Assembly (NCBI GenBank): GCA_013399115.1
Contig: VXAA01001508.1
Span: forward strand, 1,543,849 to 1,607,848
Direction of reading: 5' to 3'
Source of the DNA: Anseranas semipalmata
Taxonomy: Eukaryota > Chordata > Aves > Anseriformes > Anseranatidae
Length of the DNA stretch: 64,000 nt
Numbering within the stretch: the first letter of the stretch is position 1; the number at the start of each line of letters is the position of its first letter. A program made the translations under genes and the position numbers. Below the pieces are notes generated by a model. That model was not told the origin of the DNA, made no database searches, and was given only the letters and a program-made list of their open reading frames with translations. Positions 1 through 11,338 of this stretch are shown one piece after another.

Positions 1-1760
1 TTAAAAAGAAATTCTGGTTATAATCACTCTACCCACAGCAACATTTTCAGTCCTCCCTCCCTCTGCCCTCACCCCCCTCACTTTTCTGTGGCACTGAAAT
101 AAATCTCAAGGTAATGCAACTTGCAGCAAGGCTATCTTCGAGCATCTTGGAGGCTCTGTCAATAAGAGGCCAGGCGAGTAACGCTGGAGTGCAAAGATCC
201 TCTTATTATCTCACTTTGCAGCCCTTCTGGGCATTTCTCTCCCTTGTGCTCCTCATGAGGTCCCTGATCATACTGATAAGGGGGGGGGAAGAAAATGTTG
301 GGCGTGGACTGGGGGGAAATAGCAAAACTAGACGACAAGACCTTGTAGTATTTTACATTTTTGCCTGGAAAATACTCTGGTTTGGAATGTTAATATCTAA
401 TTGCAGATAAAAGTAGCCGAGCAATTGCTGGAGAATTTCCCATTAAGATGCTCAGATACTTAGAAATCACTTCTTACTCGGGTTTTGATCTCCTATTGTT
501 GAGCAAGCTGAAAGCAGTTCACATGAGGAGAAAGCAGGCTCCATTGTGTAAGACGGAGCTCCTCTCCAGCAGCGAGAGCCGGACTGGAGTTTTTCAAAGA
601 AATGTGTTTTTCTTTTCTCTCTCACTTTCTCTCCCACGCTTTCTTTCTTTTTTTCTTTTTTTTTCTTTTTTTTTTTTTTGATTAGAGTAAAGCCAATTTC
701 TCAAAACCCAAACCTTCCTGAAGAGCATCCAGCCCTGATAAGATGATTTAGCAGGGCCAAGAGGGACAAGGGGAAAGAGACATCAGGAGAGCAGGAGATT
801 ATCTCCAGTGCCTGGTGCTCAAGCCACACTCATGACATGGATGCTTGGTCAAGAGCGGGTGTTTGTATCTTGGTCCCTCGCATGCCCCAGAGACCCAAGA
901 AATGATTGCTCTGGAGGGGACAAGATGTCATGAACTCTCACAGTCATCTCAGGTACAGAATGGGGTGAAATTTAAATTTTAACCAGCTTTGCAGGTTGGA
1001 GGAGCCATATTCTGCCCAGACCTACCCAGAGCCTCTCCGTTATTCTGATCCTTTTTTTCAGTTCCTAAAGATGAAGCCTATATGGGCACCCGTTTCTAAG
1101 ACAAAGAAGCCTCAGGTGAGGGTAGATGTACCACTGGAGTGCTGAAAGGGGCTGGCTACAGACACGCTCCTGCCTGCACAAAGGCTTTAATTCAGGCAGC
1201 TGTGACCAGCCTGGACAAACAGACAAACGTTCAAGAAAGCAGAGGGCAGCTTGTCCTGCAGAGACAGCAGGTGGGGCTCAGGGAAGAACAATTTAACACT
1301 TTTCCCTTCCAATTTTTTCTCTCTTGCCTAAACGTAGTTTTTCACAGGTCTGTTTTCAGCGGCGGGGAAATAACATCTTTCTCACTGATCCTCCGCTCGG
1401 GTTGGGTGTGGTTACGCTCCACTGGGGAAATGTTGAGGAAAAATTAAAGCAAGAGGCTTTATCCTTTGGTATCCTCATAGGCTATTTTTGTGCCCATCCC
1501 ATCCCTTCCCACCCATCCCCACACTGGGCATCCAGAAAGAGTCTTGGGGTTTCCTGGGAGGACCGGGGGCTTCTGAATAGAGAAGTGCATCAGTACAGGC
1601 ACTGCAGCCTGACACTGGATGCCGCACACGAGAGCCACTGAGAGGGGAGGTGGAAGGAGCTGACCCTCCCCTTGGTGGCCCTTGAAGAGGAGACACCAAA
1701 CAGCAGGGATGTAGTTGGGATCCCAAACACAGCAGAAGGAAATGCTGCATTGCAGAACCG
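1..1760. other. Intergenic flank, no gene recognised
   Basis: No exon, RNA gene or clear transposable element was recognised here. Open frames are short and overlap in several frames, as expected by chance. The only structured part is the pyrimidine tract listed separately. If the ASTN2 call is right, this is distal 5' flank about 16 kb upstream of the first coding exon. Confidence 0.6.
606..679. repeat. Polypyrimidine / T-rich low-complexity tract
   Basis: About 70 bases are almost entirely T and C on the + strand, ending in an uninterrupted T run just before a G at 680. It is simple low-complexity sequence. It could be the reverse-complemented A-rich tail of a decayed retroelement, but nothing beside it supports that. 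Confidence 0.8.
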
Positions 1761-2012
1761 CGGGCTGAAGGGACCTCTGGAGGGCCTGAGCCCTGCTCAG
1801 AGCAGAGCTAATTCGGGTCAGGCTGCTCAGGGCTGGTCCACTTGAGCTGTGGATACTTCCAGGGCTGCATCTTCATCCAGGCTATCTTTAACCACCGTCA
1901 TTGTGAACTTTTTTCCTTGTATCTAGTTGAAAATTCTCTTGTTGCTGCTTTTGACCATTGCCACTCATCTTTCAGCTTGAGAAGGGTCTGGCTCTGATTA
2001 CACTGAAATTTA
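1761..2012 (-). mobile_element. CR1-type LINE fragment, 3' region, minus orientation
   Basis: Read on the + strand, this follows the reverse complement of the CR1 3' end as known from birds and reptiles. It opens with a 'GAAGGGACCTCTGGAGG' stretch, then a 'CCCTGCTCAGAGCAG' block, 'TTTTTTCCTTGTATCTAGTT' near 1,910-1,930, and a 'GAGAAGGGTCTGGCTCT' block near 1,980. The order and spacing of these blocks match CR1, so the element's own sense strand is minus. The CpG-poor divergence and missing terminal octamer repeats point to an old, 5'-truncated copy. No coding capacity remains. The family is recognised from memory; subfamily not assigned. Confidence 0.82.
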
Positions 2013-2089
2013 GGTGAGTGGAAGGGTCCAACTTGTGGAACTCAGTGCTACAAAACAACCACAGAGGGCAAGGGCTCCGGAGGATTCAG

Positions 2090-2240
2090 AGTGATAGACA
2101 GATAATGAACATCCATAGATAAGCGGATAAAATGCTTACAAGGGATATAATCCCTTCTGTTCCTGGTGATAAGCCAGCTGCAGACTGACAGAAGCAAGGA
2201 GGAAAACCCTTCTGGGAAGATTATTCCAAACTTGATGAAT
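2090..2240 (+). mobile_element. Possible second CR1-like 3'-end fragment, plus orientation
   Basis: The stretch with 'ATCCCTTCTGTTCCTGGTGA', 'GATAAGCCAGCTGCAGACTG' and 'GGGAAGATTATTCCAAACTT' resembles the 3' non-coding region of some CR1 subfamilies in sense orientation. It lies between a minus-strand CR1 fragment and a plus-strand CR1 coding fragment. If real, it is a separate insertion or a rearranged piece, because 3'-end sequence precedes coding sequence here. The match is weak and by eye only. Confidence 0.35.
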
Positions 2241-2299
2241 TTAAGCCATGGATACTTGCAGAACTGGCTGTGGCAATCTCACAGTCATTAGGGGTTATC

Positions 2300-2960
2300 T
2301 CTGGAAGCACCAGAAGACTGAAAAAGGACAAAAATCGCCTAACTTTAAAAAAGTATTGGAAAAGTCGGCAGAGGCAGGGAGCTATAGACCCACCAATTTA
2401 ACTTCAATCCCTGAAAAATCTGATAGAAAGACATGAATATACTACTTGCAGGTATCTAGAAGGTGTCAAGGAGAGGAGTCTCAGTGATTATGGCTTTATC
2501 AAGGACACCCTTCTTTAAATGACTCTGTGACAAACTGGAGAAATGAACTGAAAAAAGAAGAGGTTGAGATTCAGCTGGGGCAGCCAGAAAGTAATATGTC
2601 TGGGGATGATGGACTGCACAGGCGAGCTGGGCTTCAGTTCAACAGAAAAAGATCTGGGGTTTATTCTGTTCCACATGTGAACATAAGCCAATGATATCAA
2701 GCTGCTACAAAAATGGCAAACATCATCCAGGTTGTACAAAAAAGCAAACATCATCCCAGGTTGTATAAAGAGGCAGATGATCTAGGAGATGTGCAACAAT
2801 CCTACGGACTGGTGATGCTGAACTGGAGCTCTGTGGCCAGAGGGGTTATCTTATGGGAAGGAAGAGTTTGGACAACTGGACAGAGATCAGGGGGAAGCAA
2901 CAGGAATTATGAGAGCTGGAAGAAATTGTTTGCAGGGAGAAAACTACTCTAGAAGAGAAG
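2300..2960 (+). mobile_element. Degenerate CR1-type LINE ORF2 remnant, plus orientation
   Basis: In sense orientation the sequence follows the reverse-transcriptase ORF of CR1-like LINEs. Around 2,370-2,420 it translates with a 'SYRPTNLTSIPEK' stretch, the decayed form of the RT block usually read NYRP-x-SLTS. Near 2,480-2,505 comes 'YGFIKD', the counterpart of the usual QHGF-x-K motif. Beyond about 2,510 it jumps to what is normally the C-terminal part: 'AAAAGATCTGGGGTTTATTC' near 2,645, then a 'GCAAACATCATCC' block near 2,716. The middle of the RT domain is therefore missing. Stops and frameshifts are throughout. A 28-bp tandem duplication sits at 2,716-2,772. The element is inactive and old. 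Confidence 0.72.
2716..2772 (+). repeat. 28-bp tandem duplication inside the CR1 remnant
   Basis: Two adjacent copies start at 2,716 and 2,744 with 'GCAAACATCATCC'. They differ by one inserted C and a few substitutions (TACAAAAAA versus TATAAAGAG). This is a local duplication within the dead LINE, and it artificially extends a reading frame starting at 2,713. Confidence 0.8.
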
Positions 2961-4690
2961 GAAAGTGGAATATTTGGGTAATGCAAAGCTTGTCTGTAGA
3001 CCCAGTTTCAGAAGGAGAAAAATATGGCAATTTCCTTTCTGCCTGGATCCTGGATTGAAGTGAAAGCTTTAGCCAAAGCCAGTGCCTGGAAAGGACAGCT
3101 CAGGGAGCTCTGGAAAAAGAGATCACTGGATTTATTTGAGGACTGGTGAGTGGGTGTAAATAAGCGAGCCAGGCTTAGGATATATCCACGCTCTGCATCA
3201 ATGGAAACTGCCCTGTGTGGCCCCCAGCGTCTGCTGCTGCACTGCAAAGGCATAGCAGAGAGGTTGGGAAAATGTTTAATTTAACATTTTTCCTTTTGCA
3301 AAATGCCTCCTGCTGCCTGTGCAAGCATGTGGAGGGAGGTGTGCCAGAGCCGCGGTCACCCACAGGGTGACACGCAGCATTCTGCTGGGGTGCGACAACC
3401 GAGCCCCTTCCTTGCCAGCCCCCAGCTGTGCACGTCCTAGCACCCCCCGACCCAGCCAGATGTGCGTGCTGGGGCCACGTGGGCCCCCCCAGGATGGCAC
3501 GTCGGTGGCTCTGCCTGTCAGCTGTCATTTAGGGCACACCGTGAGCAAACTCCCACAGTGCGCTGTGTTGATCGGGTGCCAGCGCGTGGTCTAATGCCTG
3601 GTGTGGATGGAGATGGCAAGAGGAGCAGCCTCGTCTGTGTGCTCAGCAGCACTGGATGGGCAGGAAGGGGAGTTTTGCACCAAGAAAATAACATCCTTGC
3701 CTTTGGGATCATTTGCTGCTGTTTGGGGAGTTTGTTTTTGGTTCTTTTAAGGAGCTTTTACACTTGATTGCCACATCCCCGTGCTTTCTGCGTCAGGAGG
3801 TGAAGAAGCACAAGAGATGATGCTCCAGCAGCAAGCCTCAAAGCAACATCTCCACCAGAGAGAAGACAGCAGGGAAAAGTCCTTTTGGACCACCCCAAAT
3901 GGACCCCCGAAGTCTCAACCAAGAAGCCTACAGCTGCAAGCAGTCTGCACACAGCTGATCCATCCTGGATGCCCTCCTAGATGAGTGTCTTGGGGGAGAG
4001 AAATTATCTTTCCTTTCCTTTGCAGAATCACAGTTTGATAGAGAAATAGGAGCCTGTAATAGCTACTCAGAGATGGACTGAAGCCCAGGAGAGGAGCGGA
4101 GAGAGGGCTCTTCAGTCTGCTGGCAGGCCTTGTGCCAGACAGCCCCGTGCTTCTTCCAGGAGCCAACCCACAGAAAATGATTCATGTCAAGTGAGTGCAA
4201 AAAGGTGTGCAGAGAGTCAGCCTCCTATTGTCCATGTCCTGGGATGGCTGCCAAGCCCTGTGCCTCAGTGAAAGCATGGAGAAGGAGCCTGGTTTGGCTG
4301 GCATCTGCTGTACTCAAGCTACAGCAACCAAGGAGGCCACAGGGCAACTGGAGGTGTCAGCCGCAGGTTGTGCAGGAGGCATCAGCAAGTGCCTTCATTT
4401 GTCTGGAGAAGCTCTGGTCTCCTGGCGGTGGTTGGTCATCTCCAGTCATCCGGCAGGTTGCTCCGTGTTTAAGTCTTGATCCCAGCTGCCTGCGCTCTGC
4501 TACGTAACCCAGCGTGGATGTCTACAATCAGCTCTATGGACCACAGGGACCTTCTCCTCACCTGCCACCATGCTAGTGAGTGGTGGTGGAAACTGGGCAG
4601 GGAGAAACCTCCAGCAAGACTCAGAGCCCCAGTAAGAGGAGAAGAGCGTGGTGGTCTCTATGTTAGTTAAGGGTATCCTATCCCTATTGA
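2961..4690. other. Intergenic sequence, nothing recognised
   Basis: The first few hundred bases may continue the CR1 remnant but no longer match recognisably. From about 3,180 to 3,600 the sequence is GC-rich with frequent CpG, unlike the CpG-starved block further right. No splice-flanked exon or RNA gene was recognised. Confidence 0.5.
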
Positions 4691-6540
4691 TGAAAAAAAT
4701 GGCTTTTAGCACCATATGTTTTCTTAAAAACCACATCATTTTAAAAATATCCCACATGCTTGCAGCAAATATCAGCCCATGTTATATACACACTTCACCA
4801 AAGAAGACTTTCAGCCTCATTTAAAGAAATACATGGAAGATTTTGCTTTCTGTCACCCAAGGGCAAGCCACAGTATCAAAAGAGATAGTATCCCTGGCTA
4901 TAAAACACTGTATGTATTTATCCAGACTCTAAAGGCAATTTTTATAACTTCAGCCTCGGTTTAATTTTCAATACTCTTATCTTTTTTGCCATGTTTTGGA
5001 AAATATATAAGGATTGGCTATTGGAACATGCAGCTTTGTGCAAAATATTTAATCAAAGCCCTTAATTGCAAGCTGTAAATGTAGTACTAGTGACAGATTG
5101 TAAAGCCAGAAACCATTTGGTCAACACACAACGGCTAACAAAAATGTTTCAGCAAAGTGAAAAAAAAAATGGTGTGTAGGACAGTATTATAGTATAGACA
5201 TGAGTTTTATTGCAAAAAAATAAACCTTTCAGGAAATTTAGGAAAAAGAGGAATGTGGGAATGTGTTATGAGATCCATAAGGCATTTGATAAAAATCAGG
5301 CTTCTTTCAGCCAAAAGAGGTGATATATTATTCTTATTGAAAGTAATTTTGTCTATAAACACTTTCAAGACTTCAAACAAAAACAAACGGAGGACTGGAA
5401 AACAGTCTCTGGAAGATGTTAGCTACTCCTGTTCGACTCATGTTTCCTCTTGTTGCTGTAAAGCTTGGTTGATTCCTTGAATGTTTGCAGTGACAAGCTT
5501 CTCTTGAGATGTGCAGTTGCAAGTATTGCGCATCTGTGTACAGACGTTCAGAAAATAACTTCCCCTTTGCATTTGCTACATGACTAGCGAGATGCTTTAT
5601 GTACAACACAGCAAGGTCAGATGCTGCTGCAGTTGGTTACTACTTCAGCAGTAGCTGAAGCATAGAATATTTATATTAATTGGGGAATTAGTTATCTGTC
5701 AAGAGGCACCTCACTAAAGGTTGTTAAGAAAAAAGGACAATAACTTCTTTAATGACTGCTCAAGTTTAAAGGCATTCTTTAAGAATTAATTAAATTAAGA
5801 AGACTATTTTGAGAGCCGGGAGACTTTTATACATAAAAGTAAGGTTGTTTGGACTTATTGGAAACAGAATTTCAGCTACTATAAAACCTTGAGGAAACTA
5901 AAAGAATGACTCAGAAAATCGACTGAACAAAAGAAAAACTCATAAGATGCTCTGAGAATTTCCCACCGCAAGAACAAAGGCAATTAGAAGTGTACTGCAT
6001 AGGCATTCAGCAGATTACATATTCATGAGTTGAAGACATTACCAGGTCCTTCCCCCAGCACCAGTGAAGGGATGACAGCAGTCAATTTACCCTTTCCACA
6101 AAGCAACGGGATGAGGTGGGGTCTGAAAACTCTGCATAGAGCTAAGAGCCTTTCAGCGAGGAGATGAAGCCATAAAATACCACCACAAGATTTCATTTGC
6201 ATTTTTGAGCTGATTTAAGGGGGTACCAAAATGCCCTTGTAACTCACAGTGTTGACAGCTTCTCCACTAAACACCAGATTGGCTAGAAGATGTTTTCTTG
6301 AAATTGAGAGACCAGCTAAATTTGGGTCACGGAGCAGGATGGCGCGATTGTATTCAGATGTAAGAACTTTGATATTCTTTGATGTGTCTTTCTTAAGGCA
6401 GATCTTGCTATGGCTTCTTTTGAATAAGTGACTTAAATGTTTGCACTGGCTTCATGGGGTTTACTTAAGATTATTCACATTTCTTATTACCAGCTGTTTA
6501 GATTATCCCTGATATACCAAAATAGGATTTATGAGACCCC
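4691..6540. other. AT-rich intergenic block, nothing recognised
   Basis: This is the most AT-rich stretch of the left flank, with several short A runs and an 18-bp imperfect palindrome at 5,823-5,840 (8-bp arms around AC). It contains no convincing exon or repeat family. AT-rich islands in GC-rich avian DNA are sometimes conserved regulatory sequence, but nothing here proves that. Confidence 0.5.
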
Positions 6541-7089
6541 CCCACACACACAGATGAGCCCTCTCTGCACCTTGTTTTTTATCTACCATTAAAACTAGAT
6601 TCCAACCCATTTCAGGAAAAAGGCACTTAGATCTCCTTCAAGGGTAAATCCACTCGTACCATATAATCTGTTATAAAGTCTCCTCAGAGAGATGCACAAA
6701 GGAGACTGTAACTGGAATAATCATCATTTATTGCTTATGATTTCCTTTGGTTGAGGGTTTGCTTCTGCTTTCCTTAGTAATAATATAACCACAAGTCAAT
6801 CACAAAAATTGTTGTGTTTGTTCTGCACTGAGGCAACTTTTGAGGAGGGGGTGAATAGTAGCACCACACCTTCGAACTGCCACAAAAGGCAATTTTGAAG
6901 ACGGGGCCCTCCCTCCGTATGCATCTTGCTTTTAGCAGTTTCTGAGGTAAAGCCCAGCAACAGGGGACATCATTTCTAGTCCCCACCTGCCTGAAAGGTC
7001 CCCTCCTCCTGCACCTGGGAAAAGGTTAGGGCCAGGAGAGCCCTAACGAGCCCTAACGAGCTAATCAGCCCCACCTGCCCAGCCATAGC
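6541..7089. other. Intergenic sequence with short simple repeats
   Basis: A short C run with (CA)n lies at 6,538-6,555. A 10-bp doublet 'AGCCCTAACG' is repeated at 7,040-7,060. Nothing else is recognised. Confidence 0.5.
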
Positions 7090-7286
7090 CAGGCTGTATT
7101 TAAGCCCAGAGCAGGCCCCAGAGCCTCTCTTGGGCTGTGTGTGGGGCTGTCTCTGGCCCCTTTGTGTCTGTGCTGTTCCTCTGGGTCATGCCCCACCACG
7201 TGGACTCCTGGATGGGCTTTCGATCTCACCCCTGCAAACCTCCCTGATGCTTTGGACACTTGGCAGCCAGCACCAGCCCTGCTCAG
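7090..7286 (+). promoter_or_regulatory. Candidate TATA-type promoter and non-coding first exon
   Basis: A TATA-like 'TGTATTTAAG' lies at 7,095-7,104. About 25-30 bases downstream a start near 7,130 would be expected. A consensus splice donor, CAG|GTAAGG, falls at 7,286/7,287. No long reading frame spans the interval, so any product would probably be non-coding or the remains of an LTR promoter. The upstream 'CTAATCAGCCCCACCTGCCC' and compact layout made me consider a solo LTR, but I could not find paired TG/CA ends, a polyadenylation signal or a target-site duplication. Confidence 0.18.
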
Positions 7287-8010
7287 GTAAGGTGGGGTGG
7301 GTTGGGGGGGCTCAGCACACCTGGGTTCTGGGTTGCATGGAGCAGGAGAGAATGGGTCCTAGGAGGGCAGTTTCTCTACCTGTTGACCTGTGCTAAGGCA
7401 CAAACTCTGGCAGCAGCTGTTCAAGGCAGTTGATGTGTTTTGTTTTTTACATATGGTCTTGGAGGGGTCGGTTTTAGAGGAGAAACCAATGGTCTGTAAA
7501 CTCAGTGTTGACTCTTGCAAGACTGCTGCTTGTGCGTCACTACTTTCCTCTCCTCTTATGCTGCCTTTGCTCTTCTGAGACTCGGATGCTCTTCCTGGAG
7601 CTGCAGAAAGCTGCTGCCCTGGCAGCCTGAAGCCAGTGCCCTGCATCCCTTGGGATGGAGGGCACACACCTGGATAGAGTGAGCCATGAGCATCTTGCCA
7701 CAGCTCCTAGCCTGAGCAGGTGCAGACCCAGGAAGAGTCCTGTAGGTCCTTGCTCCATGCTGTTTGTATTGCTGTGCTGCAAAGGGTGTGCAAATATTCC
7801 CTCCTGTGCACATGGGCATTGCTCTTGTGTGGGCTCACCAGAGCAGGGCTGCCATTTACTTTGTGCTTGCAGATCAGGCCCTGCACTAAGGGCTGTTCCA
7901 CATGGCCCAGGATAAACAATGAGCAAATCACATCGATTTGGAGCAGCCAGCTTGCATTGCTAATCATATTTCTGAAAGATGCCAACAGAGGGCATCCGCT
8001 GCCAGACGCG
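7287..8010. other. Intergenic sequence, nothing recognised
   Basis: GC-moderate sequence with scattered CpG. Overlapping frames occur on both strands around 7,540-8,076 but none has a recognisable product, and they overlap each other in the manner of chance ORFs. Confidence 0.5.
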
Positions 8011-11000
8011 CAGCCTGCAAGCTCCCTGCTGCAGCCCCTCTGCCTGTCTTTAGATAAAGAGCATCTGAGTTTTTAACCCTCTCTCACTTGGGCTCAGGTT
8101 AAGCTTTGTCAGTGTTTTTTAAGCAAACAGGCTTTTTTTAGTTGTGGTTTTTGCTTCCTTTTGGAGAAAGGAGAAGGAAGAAGGTGGGGGAACAATAATC
8201 CATAGCTGCAGCCTCTTGGTCAAGGCAGGACTTTGATAATTGGTGTCTAAGTGGGATCTCTGTAGGGCCTGGCAGAGCAACAGCCAGGTTAAAAGGGAAG
8301 GTGGATGCTCTGATGTTGTCCTGTGCTGCTGTAAACAAAATCAGAAGCACTGTTGTGCTGGGATTGGAGGAGAGTGGGAGCCTTTGTGACAGGTGTCCTG
8401 TCTTTTGTGGGCTTAAATAGTCAGTTTTATTTATAGGTGTTTATTCCTGGTGTTTAATCTCCTTGTTTTGTGTCTGTTGTGGACAGTCAAAAAGAAATCG
8501 AACTTCTAAAGCCTGCTGCTCCCTCTGGTAAATACACATTGATGTTTGGGCTGTGGAGCAGGCTCACTCTGAGCATGTTGTTGCTCTTATTTTGTTAAGA
8601 TCTCACACCAAAGCAACTGAGACCTTCCCAGGCCAGGCAGCTGGTACCACACAAGCTTGTTAATCCAGTTTTGACTGGGGCAGCAGAGGTCCCAAGGCAA
8701 GGGCTGCAGTTAGAGACAGGGCTCAAGTGAGGGTTAGGAATGGAAGAAGTCTTATCAGAGACTTCCTCCCTGCGTAGAAAAACAGCAGAAGTTAATAGGT
8801 GCAGAAGCTGTGGAATTGTGCTAAAAACAAGTGGGCTGAAAGCAAGGGTCAGTCTGAGCTGGCTGAGGTCTTAGGTGTAAAGGGATGATTCCAAGCTTTT
8901 AATGGAAATAAGGATAGGGCACAGGACAGATTCTGCTCCCTTTAGTCATGTGTTTCTTTGAAATCAGCCTGGTTGGTGTGACCTCTGAGATCCTACTGAA
9001 CCCCAGCAGTGAAGCAGCTGGTGATTGCTGGAATCCCAGAATTATTTTCTCTTCCAGGGTTTCCAACTGCTATGCACACAAATGTTTTTTTAAAAAAAAG
9101 ATGGTTGGTATGCCTGCCTAGGGTAGTTGTTTGTGCTTAGAGAGCCCTGTCTTGAGCTACAGCTGATCCAAGCTGTACCATGTCTACCCTGGCCCAGCAG
9201 TATGTGTTCTGGGTCATTTTAACTCCTGGTGCAGGGGCATATGCTTTTTTACCTTCCAAATAGCACAGTCCCAATGGTGCAGCTTGTAATACATAAATGT
9301 GATCTTTTTAGGAAAGGTGTTTGCTCTGATTATTTACCCAGTGTGTGTCCAACTGGGCACCTAAAAAAAATCTATGTACATGTAGGTCATCTACACTTCT
9401 CATTATAGATTGAATGAGGGCCAGAAACATACAGCCAAACTTGATTTATGGACTGCCATAGAGATTTAAGAAATTTATGATTTGATTAATCCATCCCATA
9501 TATCTTTTTCTTTATTACCGGTAATTCCTTGCTATATATCATAGCCTTCTGAGCAGTAATTTGGCTGGCTGATGCATGTCAATGTTTTCTAAGGGTTAAA
9601 TTCTATGGTGTACCAACTAGACAATAAACTGTTGTGATCTGCTGGTTAAAAATATATTTAGCTCCACTGGAGACTGACTTACCAGGTAGATTTGTTCCAG
9701 TTTACCAAGTGACTATGTATTTAGGACACAGTATGTGCAAAAGAACAGTACTGGGGTTGGGGGGGTGACTTTGTGAAACATGCTGATGTGCCAGGGTGGC
9801 CAAAGCTTGAAGAGGAGCAGGCACCTGCAGTGCTCCCAGAAATGTATGCAGTGCTTGGCCAGGTTGGCCAGTCCTTGTTCTGCAGGGAGAGCAGGGGATG
9901 GACTGGTTGCAGCCTGTATGAGCAGGTGAGGAGCCTTGGCAGTGAGTTAGCTGCTGAGAGCTGGTCCCTGCTGGCAGTCACTGCTTCCATGCAGAGGGAG
10001 GTGGGGGCTTGGCATAGGGCAGGAAAAGCAAATCAACTAATTAACTCAATGAGGAAACAAAAAATAACATAGTTTGGATTGAATGAGGATGTGACCTGAG
10101 ACAGTAGATGCTTCTGCTGCTGGTAAACATGCTTTCTGTTTTTTCTGTAACACTATTGACATTTTAGAATGATCAGAATATTTCAGAGCACATTTAATGA
10201 GACAAGTACTGGATTTCAATACTGTCAGCTCCAGAAAGGAGGTGGGTTCTAAATTACCTTCAAAATCATAACTGAAAAAGTGCAATACTTAATTTGCCTT
10301 CTGCTTTTCCAGCCCCTCTGGGCCCCCCTCTGCAGCCCTTCTCTCCTGGGAGCAGGGTGTTGGAAGGGGGAGGTGGGGGACAGGTGTGATGCTTGTGGTG
10401 CTGGGGGAAGCAGTAAGCATGCACCTGGCAGCCCTGGGGCACATTCTTGGTGTAGGCTGCAGCTGTGTGAGCTGCCCCTGTGTGGCCCTGCTGTGCCTGG
10501 CTTCCCTGGGGCTGGGGGATGCCTTGCCCCAGCCCTGCAGCCCCTGGTCTCTGCTGATGGATGCTGGGGATGCCAATTAGCAGGAGCCCTGGTTTAATTT
10601 AGCAATGAGGACTCCCACCTGTCAGACACGGATGAGTTGAGCATGGTTTCACCCACTGACTTTAATAATGCCACAGCTCTGTGAAGCTGCCTGGTTTCAG
10701 CCAGCCACCTCTTCCAGAAAAGCCCTGCATCTTCATTACCTTCCCCTTGAGCCATCTGGTCCCCCAGCCTGACCTTTTTCAAAAAGGTTGGTTAAAAAAA
10801 AAAAAAACTAGAGCAGTCCCTGAACAGAAGACCTTGTGTGTCATGTTTAAGCCCAGAGCAAATTTTTATGTCCAAGCTGTAAAACCTTGAAAATAAAGAT
10901 TTATAATTGAGATTCTGGCTGAAGCAGAGTGAACAGAGATGGTCTAATTAAATTCTGTGGTGGATATAATTAACCCATTTATTCATTTATTACCCTTTAT

Positions 11001-11338
11001 ACAGCTAATGCAGACTACACCATCACCATTTGTTTATGAAGAACCTGTTACCTGGCTGTTGGGCTTGGGCTGTCCAAGCAGCCAGGTCTGTTGTGGTGCT
11101 CTGCAGGGACTGGTGGCTCTGGACCAGCAGGTCTGGTCTGACAGCCACTTTTTCAGAAGCCAAACCTGCTCTCAAATGAGTCAGCTCCAAAGGAGCAGGA
11201 TGGAAAGCAAAGGCTCTGGTTTCTGCTTTGGACTCTTGGGCAGACCTGACAGGTGGCTTTGATCAAGTGTGGTGCTTTGGGAGAAAAGGGCTTTTGTTGT
11301 TTCTTCTTAAGAGCAGAGTGGCTCTGTTGTACACCTAG
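8011..11338. other. CpG desert (four CpGs in 3.3 kb)
   Basis: Reading every line, I count CpG only at about 8,499, 8,773, 9,519 and 10,629, although GC content is ordinary and local stretches such as 10,310-10,580 are strongly GC-rich. The longest CpG-free runs are about 1.1 kb (9,521-10,628) and 0.7 kb (10,631-11,338). TG and CA are abundant, consistent with long-term deamination of methylated CpG. Immediately left (7,997-8,010) three CpGs occur in 14 bases. No exon or known repeat explains the block. It contains A runs at 9,093-9,100 and 10,794-10,807 and an AATAAA near 10,891 without other signs of a transcript end. Confidence 0.85.
9400..9690. promoter_or_regulatory. AT-rich candidate conserved non-coding element
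   Basis: An AT-rich island with balanced, non-repetitive sequence, including TTGATTAATCC near 9,482, lies within a GC-richer CpG desert. This resembles the look of conserved enhancer cores. No alignment was possible, so the call rests on composition alone. Confidence 0.18.

Noticed and set aside
7040..7060. Interstitial telomere-like CCCTAA doublet
   Set aside because: Only two copies in a 10-bp unit AGCCCTAACG; not a telomeric array.
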